64,000 nucleotides of DNA from assembly GCA_947650285.1 (NCBI GenBank), contig CANTFL010000086.1, forward strand, positions 1-64,000. The letters run 5' to 3'. Source of the DNA: Hyaloperonospora brassicae. Taxonomy: Eukaryota > Oomycota > Peronosporomycetes > Peronosporales > Peronosporaceae. Below the pieces are notes generated by a model, which did no database searches, was not told the origin of the DNA, and saw only the letters and a program-made list of their open reading frames with translations. Made by a program: the position numbers and the translations under genes. Shown in pieces: positions 21,153-31,562 of this stretch (positions are counted from its first letter, which is position 1; each line of letters begins with the position of its first letter).

Positions 21153-23133
21153 GCCCCACTTGAAAGCGTCGACCACCGTTAAAGTCCACCGGTGGCTCAG
21201 GTGGAGGTGAGAAGACAAGTTCCGGCTCAGCCGCCGGGCCTGCGGTAGATTTGCGAGCGCTATGAACGCGTCCTAACTTAGTTTAGGGAGGACGTCGATT
21301 ACGAGTACAATCGTCACCACGACTTGCTGGCGACCTTACGACGTATCCTTACCGACCAGGAGAAATTCCGGTCGGACTTTGCGTCGCTCATCCTGAGAAC
21401 GAACTCAAGCGTCGTGTGGTGCGCGACAAGCTAGCGGCGGCTCGTCTCGAAACTGTGTTGTTGAAGGCCAACATGAAAGTTTGGTCCGTGATCACAAAAA
21501 TCTGTTGGAGATTCTTGAGCGTGCCGGCTGTCTCCGTTATTGGAAGAGGCCACGTACTGATAGTACGGGCAGGGACGACCAACATCAAACGTAGGATGCG
21601 TGCACATCCTACGAGGCAACTCAGTTGTGTATGTATTTCCTTGGCGATGCAATACACGAAAGGGACCAATGCATTTCGGCCATGGTTTACTACTGCCGAC
21701 ACTAGTGACTGCATGTCTAGGTAGGTTTAGTGTAGACAGTAATACCAGGTCGCTAATTTTAAATGAAAGAACAGTTGCTATTCCATTCTAGTCTGAGATT
21801 CGTTTCTGGTGGTCCAGCACGTTAGATATAGAGTCCTATACGAAACGGACTACCGCCTCTCGAGTCAGCAGGAGGTTCTCTGCTAACTCTCTGTTGTGTC
21901 TTTCAGTGAGCTTCTTGCACCCTGCTAAGAGATTCATTTCTTCTTCAGCGAGGTTGTCCTCCTTCTCACTGACACAATCGTTGATGATGCTGAATCTGCC
22001 AGCATCTTCATCACTGTATTGTAAAGCAGCAGCGTCAACGCTACTGCTAATCTTGTCTTCTTCGATGTCGATATTGTCGACATCGTCATCAAACGTATCG
22101 GTGTGCGCGGTGATGCGTGATGATGAAGATTCAAAACGGTTTTAGCTCGAGCGAGTCCCTCCCTCCTTGACCCACAGTCACCCTGTATCAGCGCGGGAAC
22201 AAGTAATTGGCTTAAGATATTACGTAGAAGGTGTATGCGTCGTGGACGCATGCACGGAGTTGTTGATGGCGAATTTGACCATCAGCAAGAACTTACTACA
22301 TTTCAAAGTAGTGAACGTACCCTCGAAGTATTTCTTCGAGGACACGGTTTGCACGTTCTGTCTGACCATCCGTTTCGAAATGGTCAGAGGTGGACATCTT
22401 CAACCGTTTTCCGAGAGAACGGGACACGGGTTGCCAAAACTTCGCCGTGAACCGAGGATCACGGTCGGATACGAGTTCACGACGTAACCCGTGGAGTCGA
22501 AACACTGTGTCGATGAATACACGCGAACATCCGTGTGAAGTGATCGACTCAGGAACCGCAGCAAGATTTACCATCTTGCTGAAACGATTTACAAACACAA
22601 GAACACCATTATGCTTGTGAGTGTCTTCAGGGAACCCGAAGCCAAAGCTCATGAAAACGGACTCAGAACACTCTGCCGGGACCGGCAGAGGTGCAATGGT
22701 GCACGGTATGAAGGTCCAGGCTTCACCCGCTGACAGACCTCGCAAGAAAAAAAGTACTTGCGTACAAATTGATACTGGTGGAGCCAGTCGAAGTCATGAC
22801 TGACCGTGAGGTAAGTCTTCTCGCGGCCACAATACCCAGCTGTTGGCGCGTCGTGACATTCGAACATGATGCGCAAGCGCAAATCATCATTATCGAGTGC
22901 GACAACACGAGGCGTGTCGTCTGCAACTGATGTGTAGTACAGCAACCCGTTGTAAATCGTATATCGATTCAATAAGGAACGGTATGAAGCCGGTTAATCT
23001 GACAAGGATTTCCAGGATGGATTTGCAAGGTGATCCACCAAGCGTAGGGTATCCTTATCTCCTACGTATTGCTTCCGCACGTCGGCGAGTAACTTCGATG
23101 TCTGTACACGAACTGAGAGCGCCGCAACAGTAG
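20863..23133 (-). pseudogene. B1 integrase and chromodomain relic
   Basis: Pieces in order on the minus strand: integrase zinc-finger region (22972-22649) with 'FECHDAPTAGYCGREKTYL' and 'CEVCQRVKP'; core (22745-22296) with 'RELVSDRDPRF' and 'DGQTERANRV'; then the acidic and GPY/F regions in broken frames; and a chromodomain (21189-20863), 'SYLVCWRGSQPSYDSWEP'. The first catalytic Asp block reads 'FMSFGFGF' where B2 has 'SMDFFF', so the first Asp is replaced by Ser. The second His of the zinc finger is Tyr. These changes plus several frameshifts make it inactive. Confidence 0.82.
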
Positions 23134-23159
23134 GCAATATCTCACTGTTGACGTGTGTA

Positions 23160-24552
23160 GTCGGCTCTAAACCGGGCCGACGTGATAGCGCATCAGCGAC
23201 GATGTTTAGTCGTTATGGTTTTTACTCCACGGAGAAGTTGTACTCCGCGAAGAAAGACATCCACCTCGCCATTCTATACGAGAGTTTGTTTTACGGCCGT
23301 GCGTAGTGAAACATGATCCGTATATACGATGAACGGTCTATCTCCCAGGAGATAGACGCGAAACATAGCCAGCGCATAATTCTTGGCAAGTAGTTCCTTG
23401 TCATGCACGGGGTAATTACGCTCAGCTGCTTGCAGCTGACTCGATTGATAGCAGATGACACCTCTGCACCATCTGTGTCAAATTTCATCAACGCAAAGCC
23501 TATCGCAAAATCGCTGGCGTCACAGACCACGTGAAATGGTCTGTCATGATCTGCAATCGCCAGTATGGGCGATCGCGTCAAGCTCTGCTTGATACCTTCA
23601 AAGGAACGCTGACAGTCAGCGTTCCATGACCCCTTGACATTTTTCTTGAGTAAACAAGAAAGATGCACAGTCATCTCGGCGTAGTTGCGCGAGTACTTGT
23701 GCAAGTACGCCGCTAGACCAAGTAACTTCCTTAGTCCCTTGACATCAGCTGACACGGGCCAGTCGGTGATTGCCTTGATCCATTCGGAATCAGGGCCTAC
23801 GCCGTGTTTACCCACGGTGCACCCAAGAAGCGGTATTTTGCTAGCCGCTAATATACACTTCTTGAGGTTGGCGTACAACTTATGCTTGCCCATAAGTTGA
23901 ACTACCTGACGAACGTGTGCTCTGTGGACTTCAACGTCCGTCTTTCCGTCCATAGCCTGGCTATGAACGAACACATCGTCAAAGTAACTCGGCGCTAAAT
24001 CCCGCACTGGTGTCAACCAGAGTTACACATCTACTAAATGTTGAAGGGGCAATACTCAGCCCCTCTAGCCTCACTAGCCACTCCCGCAGCATGCCGCTCG
24101 GGGTTCTCACTGCTGTGTACGGGATGTCCCGTTCACGCATGAGGATCTGATAGAAGCCATCCATCCTATCGATGGACGAGAAGATGGTACTCTTTGACAT
24201 ACCATCAATGATCACGTACTTCCTTGATATCGGCGTCTGAGCCGGTACCGTTGCAGTATTCAACTTGTTGAATGCGTGCACTATCCACAATTCTTATGTG
24301 GCCTTTCGCACACAAAAAAGTCGCAGAGCTGTAAAGGAAAGTTGATTCCCTCACATGACCCGTTGCCAAGCGATCGGTAAAGAACACATCGATCGCTAGT
24401 ACTTGTTCGCGAGGCAGTGGACACTGCTTCATGACACAGTACTTCGAGCCCGGTTTGAGCTCGATCTCATGGTGAGTGCCTTTGTCCTTAGGCAACTCGC
24501 AAGGCACAGATTCAGGGAATACATCCTTAAATTCGATCAAATCCTTATACAA
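23160..24552 (-). pseudogene. B1 reverse transcriptase and RNase H relic
   Basis: RT starts with 'FKDVFPESVPCELPKDKGTH' (24552-24205), continues 'MWIVHAFNKLNTATVPAQTP' (24290-23979) with the palm block 'SIDRMDGFYQILMRERDI', and is frameshifted before the YxDD box. 'APSYFDDVFVHSQAM' lies in another frame (24016-23291). RNase H follows with 'VVCDASDFAIGFAL'. The same frameshift between palm and YFDD is present in B2 and B4, with identical surrounding sequence. Inactive. Confidence 0.85.
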
Positions 24553-24579
24553 AGGATTTGCCTGAAGCGACTTCCAAGG

Positions 24580-25959
24580 TTAATATTCATACCTTTCAAT
24601 CCGAGGCTTCTCATCGATGACACTTTATCCATCGATGAGCTACTGATAACTCGTTTGTTCTCAGTAAACACCATTGCAGACCTAATTTCGGTGACGTACG
24701 CGTCCTCTGCGAAGAGTATAGTGACCTACTTGACTTTGCCAATGCGCATATCACATAAGAACATTTTAATCTAACTCTGGCAATTGAGTTATCTCCGAAG
24801 TTAACTTCGGAGGCACAATCAGATCAAGCGTATAAGCGCCTACGCTTGATCCGTCATTGACCAAGACGTTCAACGTCTCGTTTCTTCCTGGAAACTTGCT
24901 TCCACAGGTTGCTGAGGGCCTGATCCTTCAGCAAGTGAATCTTGAGTAAAGTCTTCCTCAAGTACGTGGGGACTTATTCCCTCGACGTCTTCTGACTGTG
25001 GCTGTGCAACCACAGTCAGGCACCGATTCTCTACGGTCGACTCTCAGTCGACCTAGGATGTCCATGTTGCCCTTTGAAGGCAACAGGTTTCTTTTGTCTG
25101 GGGGATACTGCATTTGTATGCGTAGTGTACCATCTTGTGACATCTATGGCATCTCAGCAATCGCTTGTCGCTCGCAGGGCGAGGAATCTAACCCTCGACA
25201 TGAGAGAGGTCCATTGGTTCTGGAACTTCGACCGCTGATCGTCTCTGTGGACGATAGGAGGTCAGCGTAGCATGGACCTGTCTCACACAAAAGTGTTCCT
25301 GCTCCGCAGCATAGATTGCTTCTGAGAGCGTCTCCAGCTCTCCGAGGAACAAATGGTCTCTGACGGGACCATCGGCAAGTCCTTAATGAATACTGTGATC
25401 GACACAATTCACTTACAGGGTTCACTACCATGCAACTTTCAAGGTGACGCACATGTTGGGCGTAAGCGTGGACCTTACGCTTGCTCTGTTAGAGTTACAG
25501 GAGCTCTGATAGAGTCCTGAACTCTGCATTTGGCGGTTCAAACGTTTTGCTGATCAGGGTATTGGATATCCCTAACGACTCAAACACATTTGGGTCGTAC
25601 AACTTGAGATTCGGAGCCTAATTCCTAGCGTTCCCTGCCAAGCACAACAGAGCAAATGCAACTTGCATTCACTCATCGTCGATAACAAGAGCCTCGATGG
25701 CACCGCTAACCTCGACGAACCATCTCAACAGGAAGTCTTCCTCGACTCCCTGGTACTTGAATATCTCTAGCTCTAAAGACTTCTGTCGACTCTCACGCTT
25801 CGACAGTACCGACTGAGACTGTTGTTGTCTCAGCATTTCAGTCCGCTGGTGATCTTGTTGTTGCAACAAGGTCACCTGCGCTCGCGGCTCATCAAGCTCT
25901 CGTTGCAAGAACTTGCGGATGACGGAATGCTGTTGGTCCCTATCTCTTGAGGATAGCAT
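24580..25959 (-). pseudogene. B1 gag and protease region, decayed
   Basis: The N-terminal gag is recognisable at 25959-25669 ('RDRDQQHSVIRKFLQRELDE', Gln-rich helix, 'LELEIFKYQGVEEDFLLRWF'), matching B2 gag. Beyond a stop, gag continues in fragments (25452-25144 and others). The protease active site is not visible as an intact motif, and 24580-25140 holds only short scraps. Upstream, gag codons are lost: sequence equivalent to B2 'IEWSAVEQ' is joined directly to the truncated 5' LTR at 26017/26018. Confidence 0.65.
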
Positions 25960-26017
25960 GACCCAAACAGTTTCTTCTCAAAGAGTCGAGCTCATTCGCT
26001 CGATCGCACTCCAAAAA

Positions 26018-26345
26018 CGACTAAGGCAAAGACTTTAGTCGTGGTAAAAGTAAACCTGGTATTTCATACAATTAAATCCTGCAACTCTTGTTTCTCTGTT
26101 TGTCCTGACTCCATTATATTGATATATAACTAATAGTATGATGGCGTCTACTCACCTCCTATTGCGCGCGTCTAGCAGCAAGAGGTGGGTTGATATAATC
26201 ACTATCTCAACCAATGAGTAGACCCTTCGGCCATTCCAACAATGTTACTGTGTTTCGCGATATAGTTAAAATAATATTCAACGTAATATTCTTTGTTAAT
26301 ATTTTGTCACAATGGTAACCACATTGAACGGGCTACCCCGTTACT
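26018..26345 (-). repeat. B1 5' LTR, truncated
   Basis: Matches the B LTR from its TGTAACGGGG end (minus strand; degenerate here, AGTAACGGGG) down to 'CGACTAAGG', but lacks the last 110-120 bp and abuts gag-derived sequence. The identical truncation exists at 56285-56612. LINE sequence begins immediately beyond 26345. Confidence 0.8.
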
Positions 26346-26960
26346 GCAGACGTGTTAAAATCAAACGTTCGTACAGCTTCCGATACGCACCCTCGATTCA
26401 CTGTGTCATAAGCTCTTGATACGTCCAAAAGCAATATGCACCAGCTGTCTCCCACGTCCACATTAGCCTCCACACGAGCTGTTGTCCTGTATGCCAGCAT
26501 CATCATAACCGCTTTGTGCACTTGGCTAACATATACAAACCCTTGTTGGGACTCGCTTATGATCCGCGATGGGCCGTCTATAGTCGGGTGGCAAGTAATT
26601 TTGTTAAGAGTTGATAAGTGGTCTGCAGCTACGAGATTGGGCGATAATCCATAGCATTATCCGAGTCTTCTAATTTCCGCAGCGGTACGATGAGAGCTGT
26701 CGCAAAAGAAGCCGGCATCTCCGCCCGCAAATGATCTGATTACACATCCTTTAAAATGCAAAAACAGTGAAAGTCGCAGTATCCTTGCAGAAGTCATTAA
26801 TTGATCCATCCTGGCCAGCCACCTTGTGATGATGCTGCATCACGACTGCCAGGTTGGATTTGTTGATAAAATGGCCTATCGCAACCAACTCCACCACGGA
26901 GCGGTGCTGCGTATTACCTTCAAAGGTAATACTCCGTCAGAATAAACTAAGTAAGGTACA
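26346..26960 (-). pseudogene. LINE relic, RT N-terminal part
   Basis: Minus-strand blocks in order: 'EMPASFATALIVPLRK' and 'DSDNAMDYRPIS' (LINE RT motif with the YRPIS signature) near 26633-26722; 'YQLLTKLLATRL' next; after a shift 'VHKAVMMMLAYRTTARVE'; and 'WCILLLDVSRAYDTVNR', the first catalytic Asp block (26450-26360). Weak similarity continues to about 26960. The reading breaks off at B1 (26345) and resumes at 19431. The same segment is duplicated at 56613-57227. Confidence 0.72.
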
Positions 26961-26999
26961 TATCGGTGAATCGCATCAATTACGGTCATACTCTGCTTG

Positions 27000-28500
27000 A
27001 CCCAATCTGGTGGCAAGTACATGGAACGGACTCATCCCGTTACAATCTCAGTTTGCTTGTCCGACGTTGCAATGGGAATTTGTTCATGTCCAGACGAGGC
27101 GCCACATAAGAAGTCCCTAACGTGACGGCATGCGACAGGCGGATCACTCGTTGATTCAAGTCGTCGGACGTCGCTTCCGTGCGACAGAGGACCAGGTCAG
27201 AAGCATGCGACGCAGGGCGGTGAACGAGCTCTTGGCACTGTGCTACGGTCGTTGAGCACGTGCACGAGGACTCTGTGCAAGTTGGTCGTCAAAGGCATAT
27301 CGAGCAACCAGGACGGGGCGAGCGCGCAGTTGCTGGACTGCTGGTCGTGCAGGTGCGGTGGCAGGCTCGTCTCGCGTACGGCCAGTGTGGGAGTCCGTGG
27401 GACCTTTCGATCGCTGCCGAGACGTGACTTACGCTAGTGGTCCGGTGGATGGCGACGCCCGTGTAGACCTCACGGCGACGTTCGTGCTGCAACTCACTGC
27501 GAGTATCGAGCGATGGTCGAAATAGACCTCTATCGTGGCGTTTGGCTCTGTTCTGGATGGCCCTGACTCGGACAAATTGCTGCTCGTGTGTCAGCAGACG
27601 CTCGGCTGTGTGGTGAGCTGCTTTGAGTTGCACAGCTTCGTAGCGCGGGGACATGGCGGACACATCGTATACTTTGCCGCAACTGTGAGCGGCACGATAG
27701 ATGCATTGGTGGTAAGCCGTTGGCTGGACCGATGCACCACATGCTCGAGGGATGGAACAGGCGTCGCGTGCGTCCCACAACGTGTGTGTCGCCATCTGCA
27801 ACTCCGCAAAGGTCACTGACGAGCCGTGGAGCTACGCACATGCTGAGTCCGAACTTGAATGCGCTGCTTGGCAAGACGACCCAGATCTCGAAAGGCCCGA
27901 TCGTAGCGGAGAGCAACTTATGCGGGTCACCCCAGTACGAGACGTCGAACGTGTCGGTGCGGGCTGCAGCTGACGTGACAAACCAGCCATGGTATCGTGA
28001 TGCGTCTTCCCACGGTGCTGCAGCGTCGGAACAGATCGCCAAAAAAGGTCGACGGGAGCGCAACGAGCGAGAACGTCGTGACGTCTTTGTGGAGAAGTGG
28101 CTGAGTGAGGCACATCTCTGATGGGGTTCAGCATCCAACTAACCACTGGCGAAGTGTTCACCAGTACGAAGTTGATCGTCATGAGCTGTTGGCGATAGAC
28201 GACTGTTGTGAAGCCTTGTAGAGACATAAAAACGCGAGCAAACGATCTCATTCGAACTGTATTGTGGTAGCTGAGTCATTCGTTCGATGCTACCATGCGA
28301 GTTGAACACCACGCCGCGAGCATTGTGCTCAGGTCAATGATGGAGTGTGACGAAAGCGTCATTGACTCTTCACAAGAACCTGGCCCCTCGTGCTCGCCAG
28401 TACCGAAAAAGTGTAGTGTCCGTGCCTCGTTTCTTCGTGCTGTCGTCGTTTCGAAGATGACGGACGTCGATCACAAGACGTCCGGGGGAGTGTGCCGTTA
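27000..28500. other. Unassigned segment with open frames on both strands (copy 1)
   Basis: GC-richer DNA between the LINE relic and effector 1. Long open frames exist on both strands: 27289-27816 (minus, 175 codons), 27530-28138 (minus, 202 codons) and 27720-28121 (plus, 133 codons, ending 'KKGRRERNERERRDVFVEKW'). They overlap each other, so at most one is real. None shows a signal peptide or domain I recognise. The whole segment recurs at 57267-58767 with very few substitutions, so conservation between the two only reflects recent duplication. It may be the remains of a host gene. Confidence 0.4.
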
Positions 28501-28533
28501 ACGCCAAGCCCATGTCGCCGGGAAACACCGACG

Positions 28534-29397
28534 TTAGACGGTATTGACCTTGACCTTCGACGGAGTTGACGCTGATGTGGTGGCTTCATCGACAACATGT
28601 CCCAAAAACTTCGAGAAGAACACGTCTTGTGAAAGCATCGGCGTGTTGGACTTCATCTGCTTTACAGCTGGAAAGATGTGCTCTTGGACCTTGAGAAGTT
28701 CATCCGTGGTCAGTTGGGAAACACGACGGGCGAATGCATCATCACCACCGAATCCTTCAATAACGGTTTCGAGGAAAACAATCTCGCCTCGGCCCGGATT
28801 GGCAGCCTCACAAAAGTCCCTTAAGCCGCTGACGGCTGCACTTCTCTGTTCTACGAATAACTCGTCAAAAGACAAGCGACGCAGGTCGAGTAGCTTATAC
28901 ACTTGAGACGGAGTTTTGCCAACTTCGACCCACCCCGTCACCAAATCTGCACAGATCCTATTCGCAACCTCTTTCGCCACCCAATCCGTCTCTTGCTCTC
29001 GCATTACAAAGAGCTGTTTGGCCACACCATCTGCGTCCTTTGCATGAAAAGATACGATAACCTTTTCCCCACGTTGAGACCGTCGTAACCAACCCTGAAT
29101 TTCGGAATGATGTAGAAATACATTAACTAGCCTGGGGAGCATGGGTTGATCGACGCTCTCCGCCACCCCCACAAACTTCTGAAGTCCCAGCCAGAAAGAT
29201 TCCAGTGTCTCCGGCACCACCATCGTTTCTTGAGACCTCAAGACCCTGCTAGGAGGGGAGTTCTCGCCATCGGCGGCCAAGACAGCGACAGCAAGGTCTT
29301 GGTGTTCCATCGGCGCAGGATCCGCAGCCTCCGAGACGCTGTCGGGGCGGGGCAGGAGAGCGGACGAAGCCACAAGGGCAAGGGTGAAGATACGCAT
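28534..29397 (-). CDS. Secreted RXLR-type effector candidate 1, WY-like (287 aa)
   Basis: A single-exon gene for a small secreted protein. Residues 1-24 form a signal peptide with a hydrophobic core ('MRIFTLALVASSALL') and a likely cleavage after 'VSEA'. An RVLR motif at residues 51-54 sits where oomycete host-targeting RXLR motifs lie; no clear EER follows. The C-terminal half has a WY/LWY-like pattern: 'LVTGWVEVGKTPSQVYKLLDL', then helical stretches to 'VFFSKFLGHVVDEAT'. Such effectors are secreted and act inside plant cells; the target here is unknown. An initiator-like TCACTTT lies 36 bp upstream of the ATG. The paralogue at 58801-59682 is nearly identical except for a central cassette (residues about 85-152). 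Retrotransposon DNA surrounds it on both sides. The effector class is inferred from motif positions, not from a match to a named gene. Confidence 0.85.
   Translation of the reverse strand: MRIFTLALVASSALLPRPDSVSEAADPAPMEHQDLAVAVLAADGENSPPSRVLRSQETMVVPETLESFWLGLQKFVGVAESVDQPMLPRLVNVFLHHSEIQGWLRRSQRGEKVIVSFHAKDADGVAKQLFVMREQETDWVAKEVANRICADLVTGWVEVGKTPSQVYKLLDLRRLSFDELFVEQRSAAVSGLRDFCEAANPGRGEIVFLETVIEGFGGDDAFARRVSQLTTDELLKVQEHIFPAVKQMKSNTPMLSQDVFFSKFLGHVVDEATTSASTPSKVKVNTV
28944..29145 (-). other. Variable cassette of effector 1 (202 bp)
   Basis: Within otherwise near-identical effector genes, DNA here does not align with the 220 bp at 59211-59430. The borders are sharp: identity stops at the CCCGTCACCA end (28943 against 59210) and resumes at TTGATCGACG (29146 against 59431). 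At protein level both cassettes keep a shared skeleton: W-x-x-S-x-x-G, then I-x-S-[FY]-x-A-K, then F-x-M-R. Confidence 0.85.
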
Positions 29398-29399
29398 GG

Positions 29400-30991
29400 T
29401 TGGACAGATCTCGGCACGAGCGGTGCAATCTCAAAGTGACTGTGCGGGAACGGACACAAGAGCTCGCGTACTTACCGGTCTCGACACAGAGCCGTATCAT
29501 GGGAAACGGCCCTCCCATCACCTGGTGTGGGTTTTCTTCCCCGACAATTTCGATGGTTGCAGTCAGGGTGTGCTCTTTGTACGTGCGACACCTCACTCTC
29601 GCAAGCTCGCCACACTCGAGACTGCCAACACGTGGTACACTGGAGCTGGTCCATTCTCTGACGATCGTCGTTGGTGACAGTTTTCTGGCACACGTACCGG
29701 ATCTCTGGCGGGTCGTGCACAAACGTGTTGCAAGAAGCTGTTCTGGAAGCAGATGTGACTGGATCAGTTGACGGAACGCCAGCCGGCACACAAAGAAAAG
29801 GCCTGTCTGTCGTGTGGTCGAGTTAGTAAACAAGCTCGGACGGGCACTGCCCAGGCCCTACAGTAAGCTCAGTCGCACGACATCGCACGCTCGACGGAAA
29901 TGCGTGACCCGCTACATGAGCGTCGATACCTCCAATCCAGCCTTGTGCACTCGTGTAGTAGACACAACAGACTCGAGATTGAGTGCATGGGAACATTTCC
30001 GCAAGCGGCTGTCATTTGTTGGACGAGAAGCATGTACAAACGAAGGTCTTTTTGGAGGGTGCGCCCAGCTTACGGTACGAGACCGTGCCGGATCCAGGTG
30101 GGACACGGTCCAGGATCAGCTGGACTCGGAAAGCCAGTCGGGACCCAGAAATCCCGGCGTGTCTGACTCGCCGCTTTTTGCTGTTCGGTCTGGCTGACTT
30201 ACTGCCCGCGTCGAGACCTGATGAGAAGTGCAGAGAAGCAAGACGGCACGTGCACTCGTCAAGAACGCCGCAGACGGGGATCAATGTTCTCGACCCACTG
30301 CGTTGGGCCGCGTCACGCGTCGCGGCCAAGCCCCCCGTGGAACGCAGCCATAGGAATGCAGGCGTGGTGACAGCTTTTCTAGCTGCGAGTTCATGGATGT
30401 TGACTTTCTTGTTTGTCTTGTGTGAACTGTGCTTTCCCACCCCAATTGGTTGGACGATGTGTTATCTCAATCGTTCATGTGGTGGCCGGACAACAAGCGT
30501 TTTGGACTCGCGCATGCTCGACAAGCGTTTCGACCTGCTTGTAGGAAGGATGATCCAAGCCGAGGTCGTCTCCATCGTCGAGGCACCCGATGTGGCTGTT
30601 AAAGATATAGTTTCTGACAGGTTACGTTAGTTTAGATGTGCCGGCCAGACCTGTTACAGGTTTTGGGCAACTCACCTGATTGGCTAACAAGTTAACAGGT
30701 TGGGTCAAGACGCGACATCTTGACATATGGGACTGTGGAACGAGATTGTTATGTCGAAGTCCAAGCGGAAGACGAAGACGTACGGACGTCATATGGGACA
30801 AGATCCCTGGGGATGACACACGGAGATGGTCACGCTGGATGTGTGCCAGGTGTAATTTCACTGGGTCAAGTTGCAGTATTGGTCATTAACTACAAATGGT
30901 AGGGTTAACAACGAAGTGTAGTTAACACTCAATATATATTACTTTTAATTCCTACGTCCTACGTCGTTTGCACAAGTGCAACAACCACGAA
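29400..30991. other. Effector-flanking DNA (copy 1)
   Basis: No gene recognised. It begins at the effector promoter. From 29860 (CCTACAGTAAGCTC) to 30991 it is repeated at 39024-40159, and up to about 30592 also at 60150-60878 in more diverged form. A 215-codon plus-strand frame (29983-30630) exists, but the copies differ by 1-base indels in its tail, which argues against selection. An antiparallel 142-codon frame (30012-30440) overlaps it. The right end at 30991 is the insertion point of the B2 LTR. Confidence 0.5.
29433..29439 (-). promoter_or_regulatory. Initiator-like element of effector 1
   Basis: TCACTTT on the minus strand fits the oomycete core-promoter initiator YCAYTYY. It lies 36 bp upstream of the ATG at 29397, a usual leader length for these genes. 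The same element stands at the same distance before effector 2. A GTAAGT donor-like string lies a little further upstream on the same strand (near 29470-29480), so a spliced leader cannot be excluded. Confidence 0.5.
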
Positions 30992-31433
30992 TGAAACGGG
31001 GCACCGACGTCTACGTACTGGTCAACCAGTACGGAGTTTACTATCAGTGACTTCAGTGATAGTCAGTGCCCTGCAAAGTGTGGAACTACACAGAGGAAGA
31101 TAGAACGACTAAGGCAAAGGCTTTAGTCGTGGTAAAAGTAAAACTGGTATTTTATACAATTAAATCCTGCAACTCTTGTTTCTCTGTTTGTCCTGACTCC
31201 ATTATATCGATATATATCTAATAGTATGATGACGTCTACTCACCACCTATTGCATGCGTCTAGCAGCAAGAGGTGGGTTGATATAATCACGATACCAACC
31301 GAGGAACAGACCAGTGGGTCATCCCAACAAAATCAATCTACTTAGTGATATAGCTAACAGAATATTCAACGTAATATTATTCGTTACTATTTTGTCACAA
31401 TGGCAACCTTATATAACAGGCTACCCCGTTACA
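30992..31433 (-). repeat. B2 3' LTR (442 bp)
   Basis: On the plus strand it begins TGAAACGGGG (one change from TGTAACGGGG) and ends CCCCGTTACA. It contains a perfect hairpin GTACTGGT-ca-ACCAGTAC at 31015-31032 and a second inverted repeat at 31040-31063 (ACTATCA...TGATAGT). Nearly identical to 40160-40601. Confidence 0.9.
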
Positions 31434-31444
31434 TCACCCCTTTT
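31434..31444 (-). promoter_or_regulatory. B2 polypurine tract
   Basis: On the minus strand AAAAGGGGTGA abuts the 3' LTR start TGTAACGGGG, the expected place for the plus-strand primer. Confidence 0.7.
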
Positions 31445-31562
31445 AACTGATACTCACCGTGTGACGATCGAAACTTGGTGCTCACTCGTTGGGTACCATT
31501 GGGACAGGGAGTACTTGTCTGGTCAGATCCATTAATGCCTGGTCTTTCCACGCATAGTTAAC

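Larger units (their letters stand above)
19432..26345 (-). mobile_element. Ty3/gypsy element B1, inserted in a LINE relic
   Basis: A 6.9-kb minus-strand element of a second Ty3 family (B): truncated 5' LTR (26018-26345), decayed gag and protease, RT and RNase H, integrase with chromodomain, antisense coding region, and 3' LTR (19432-19873, TGTAACGGGG...CCCCGTTACA). LINE RT sequence flanks both sides, so it jumped into the LINE. The flanking pentamers on the minus strand (TCTGC-type and TCTAT) are only partly alike. Coding regions carry many stops. The right-hand part from about 23957 is duplicated in B4 at a constant offset of 30267. Confidence 0.88.

Noticed and set aside
27289..28138. Overlapping 130-200-codon frames as a host gene
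   Set aside because: Frames on both strands compete, no domain was recognised, and the second copy is too recent to show constraint. Kept only as an unassigned segment.
29983..30630. 215-codon plus-strand frame beside effector 1
   Set aside because: Copies at 39150 and 60280 differ by 1-base indels that change the reading frame, and an overlapping opposite frame is equally open. Treated as noncoding.
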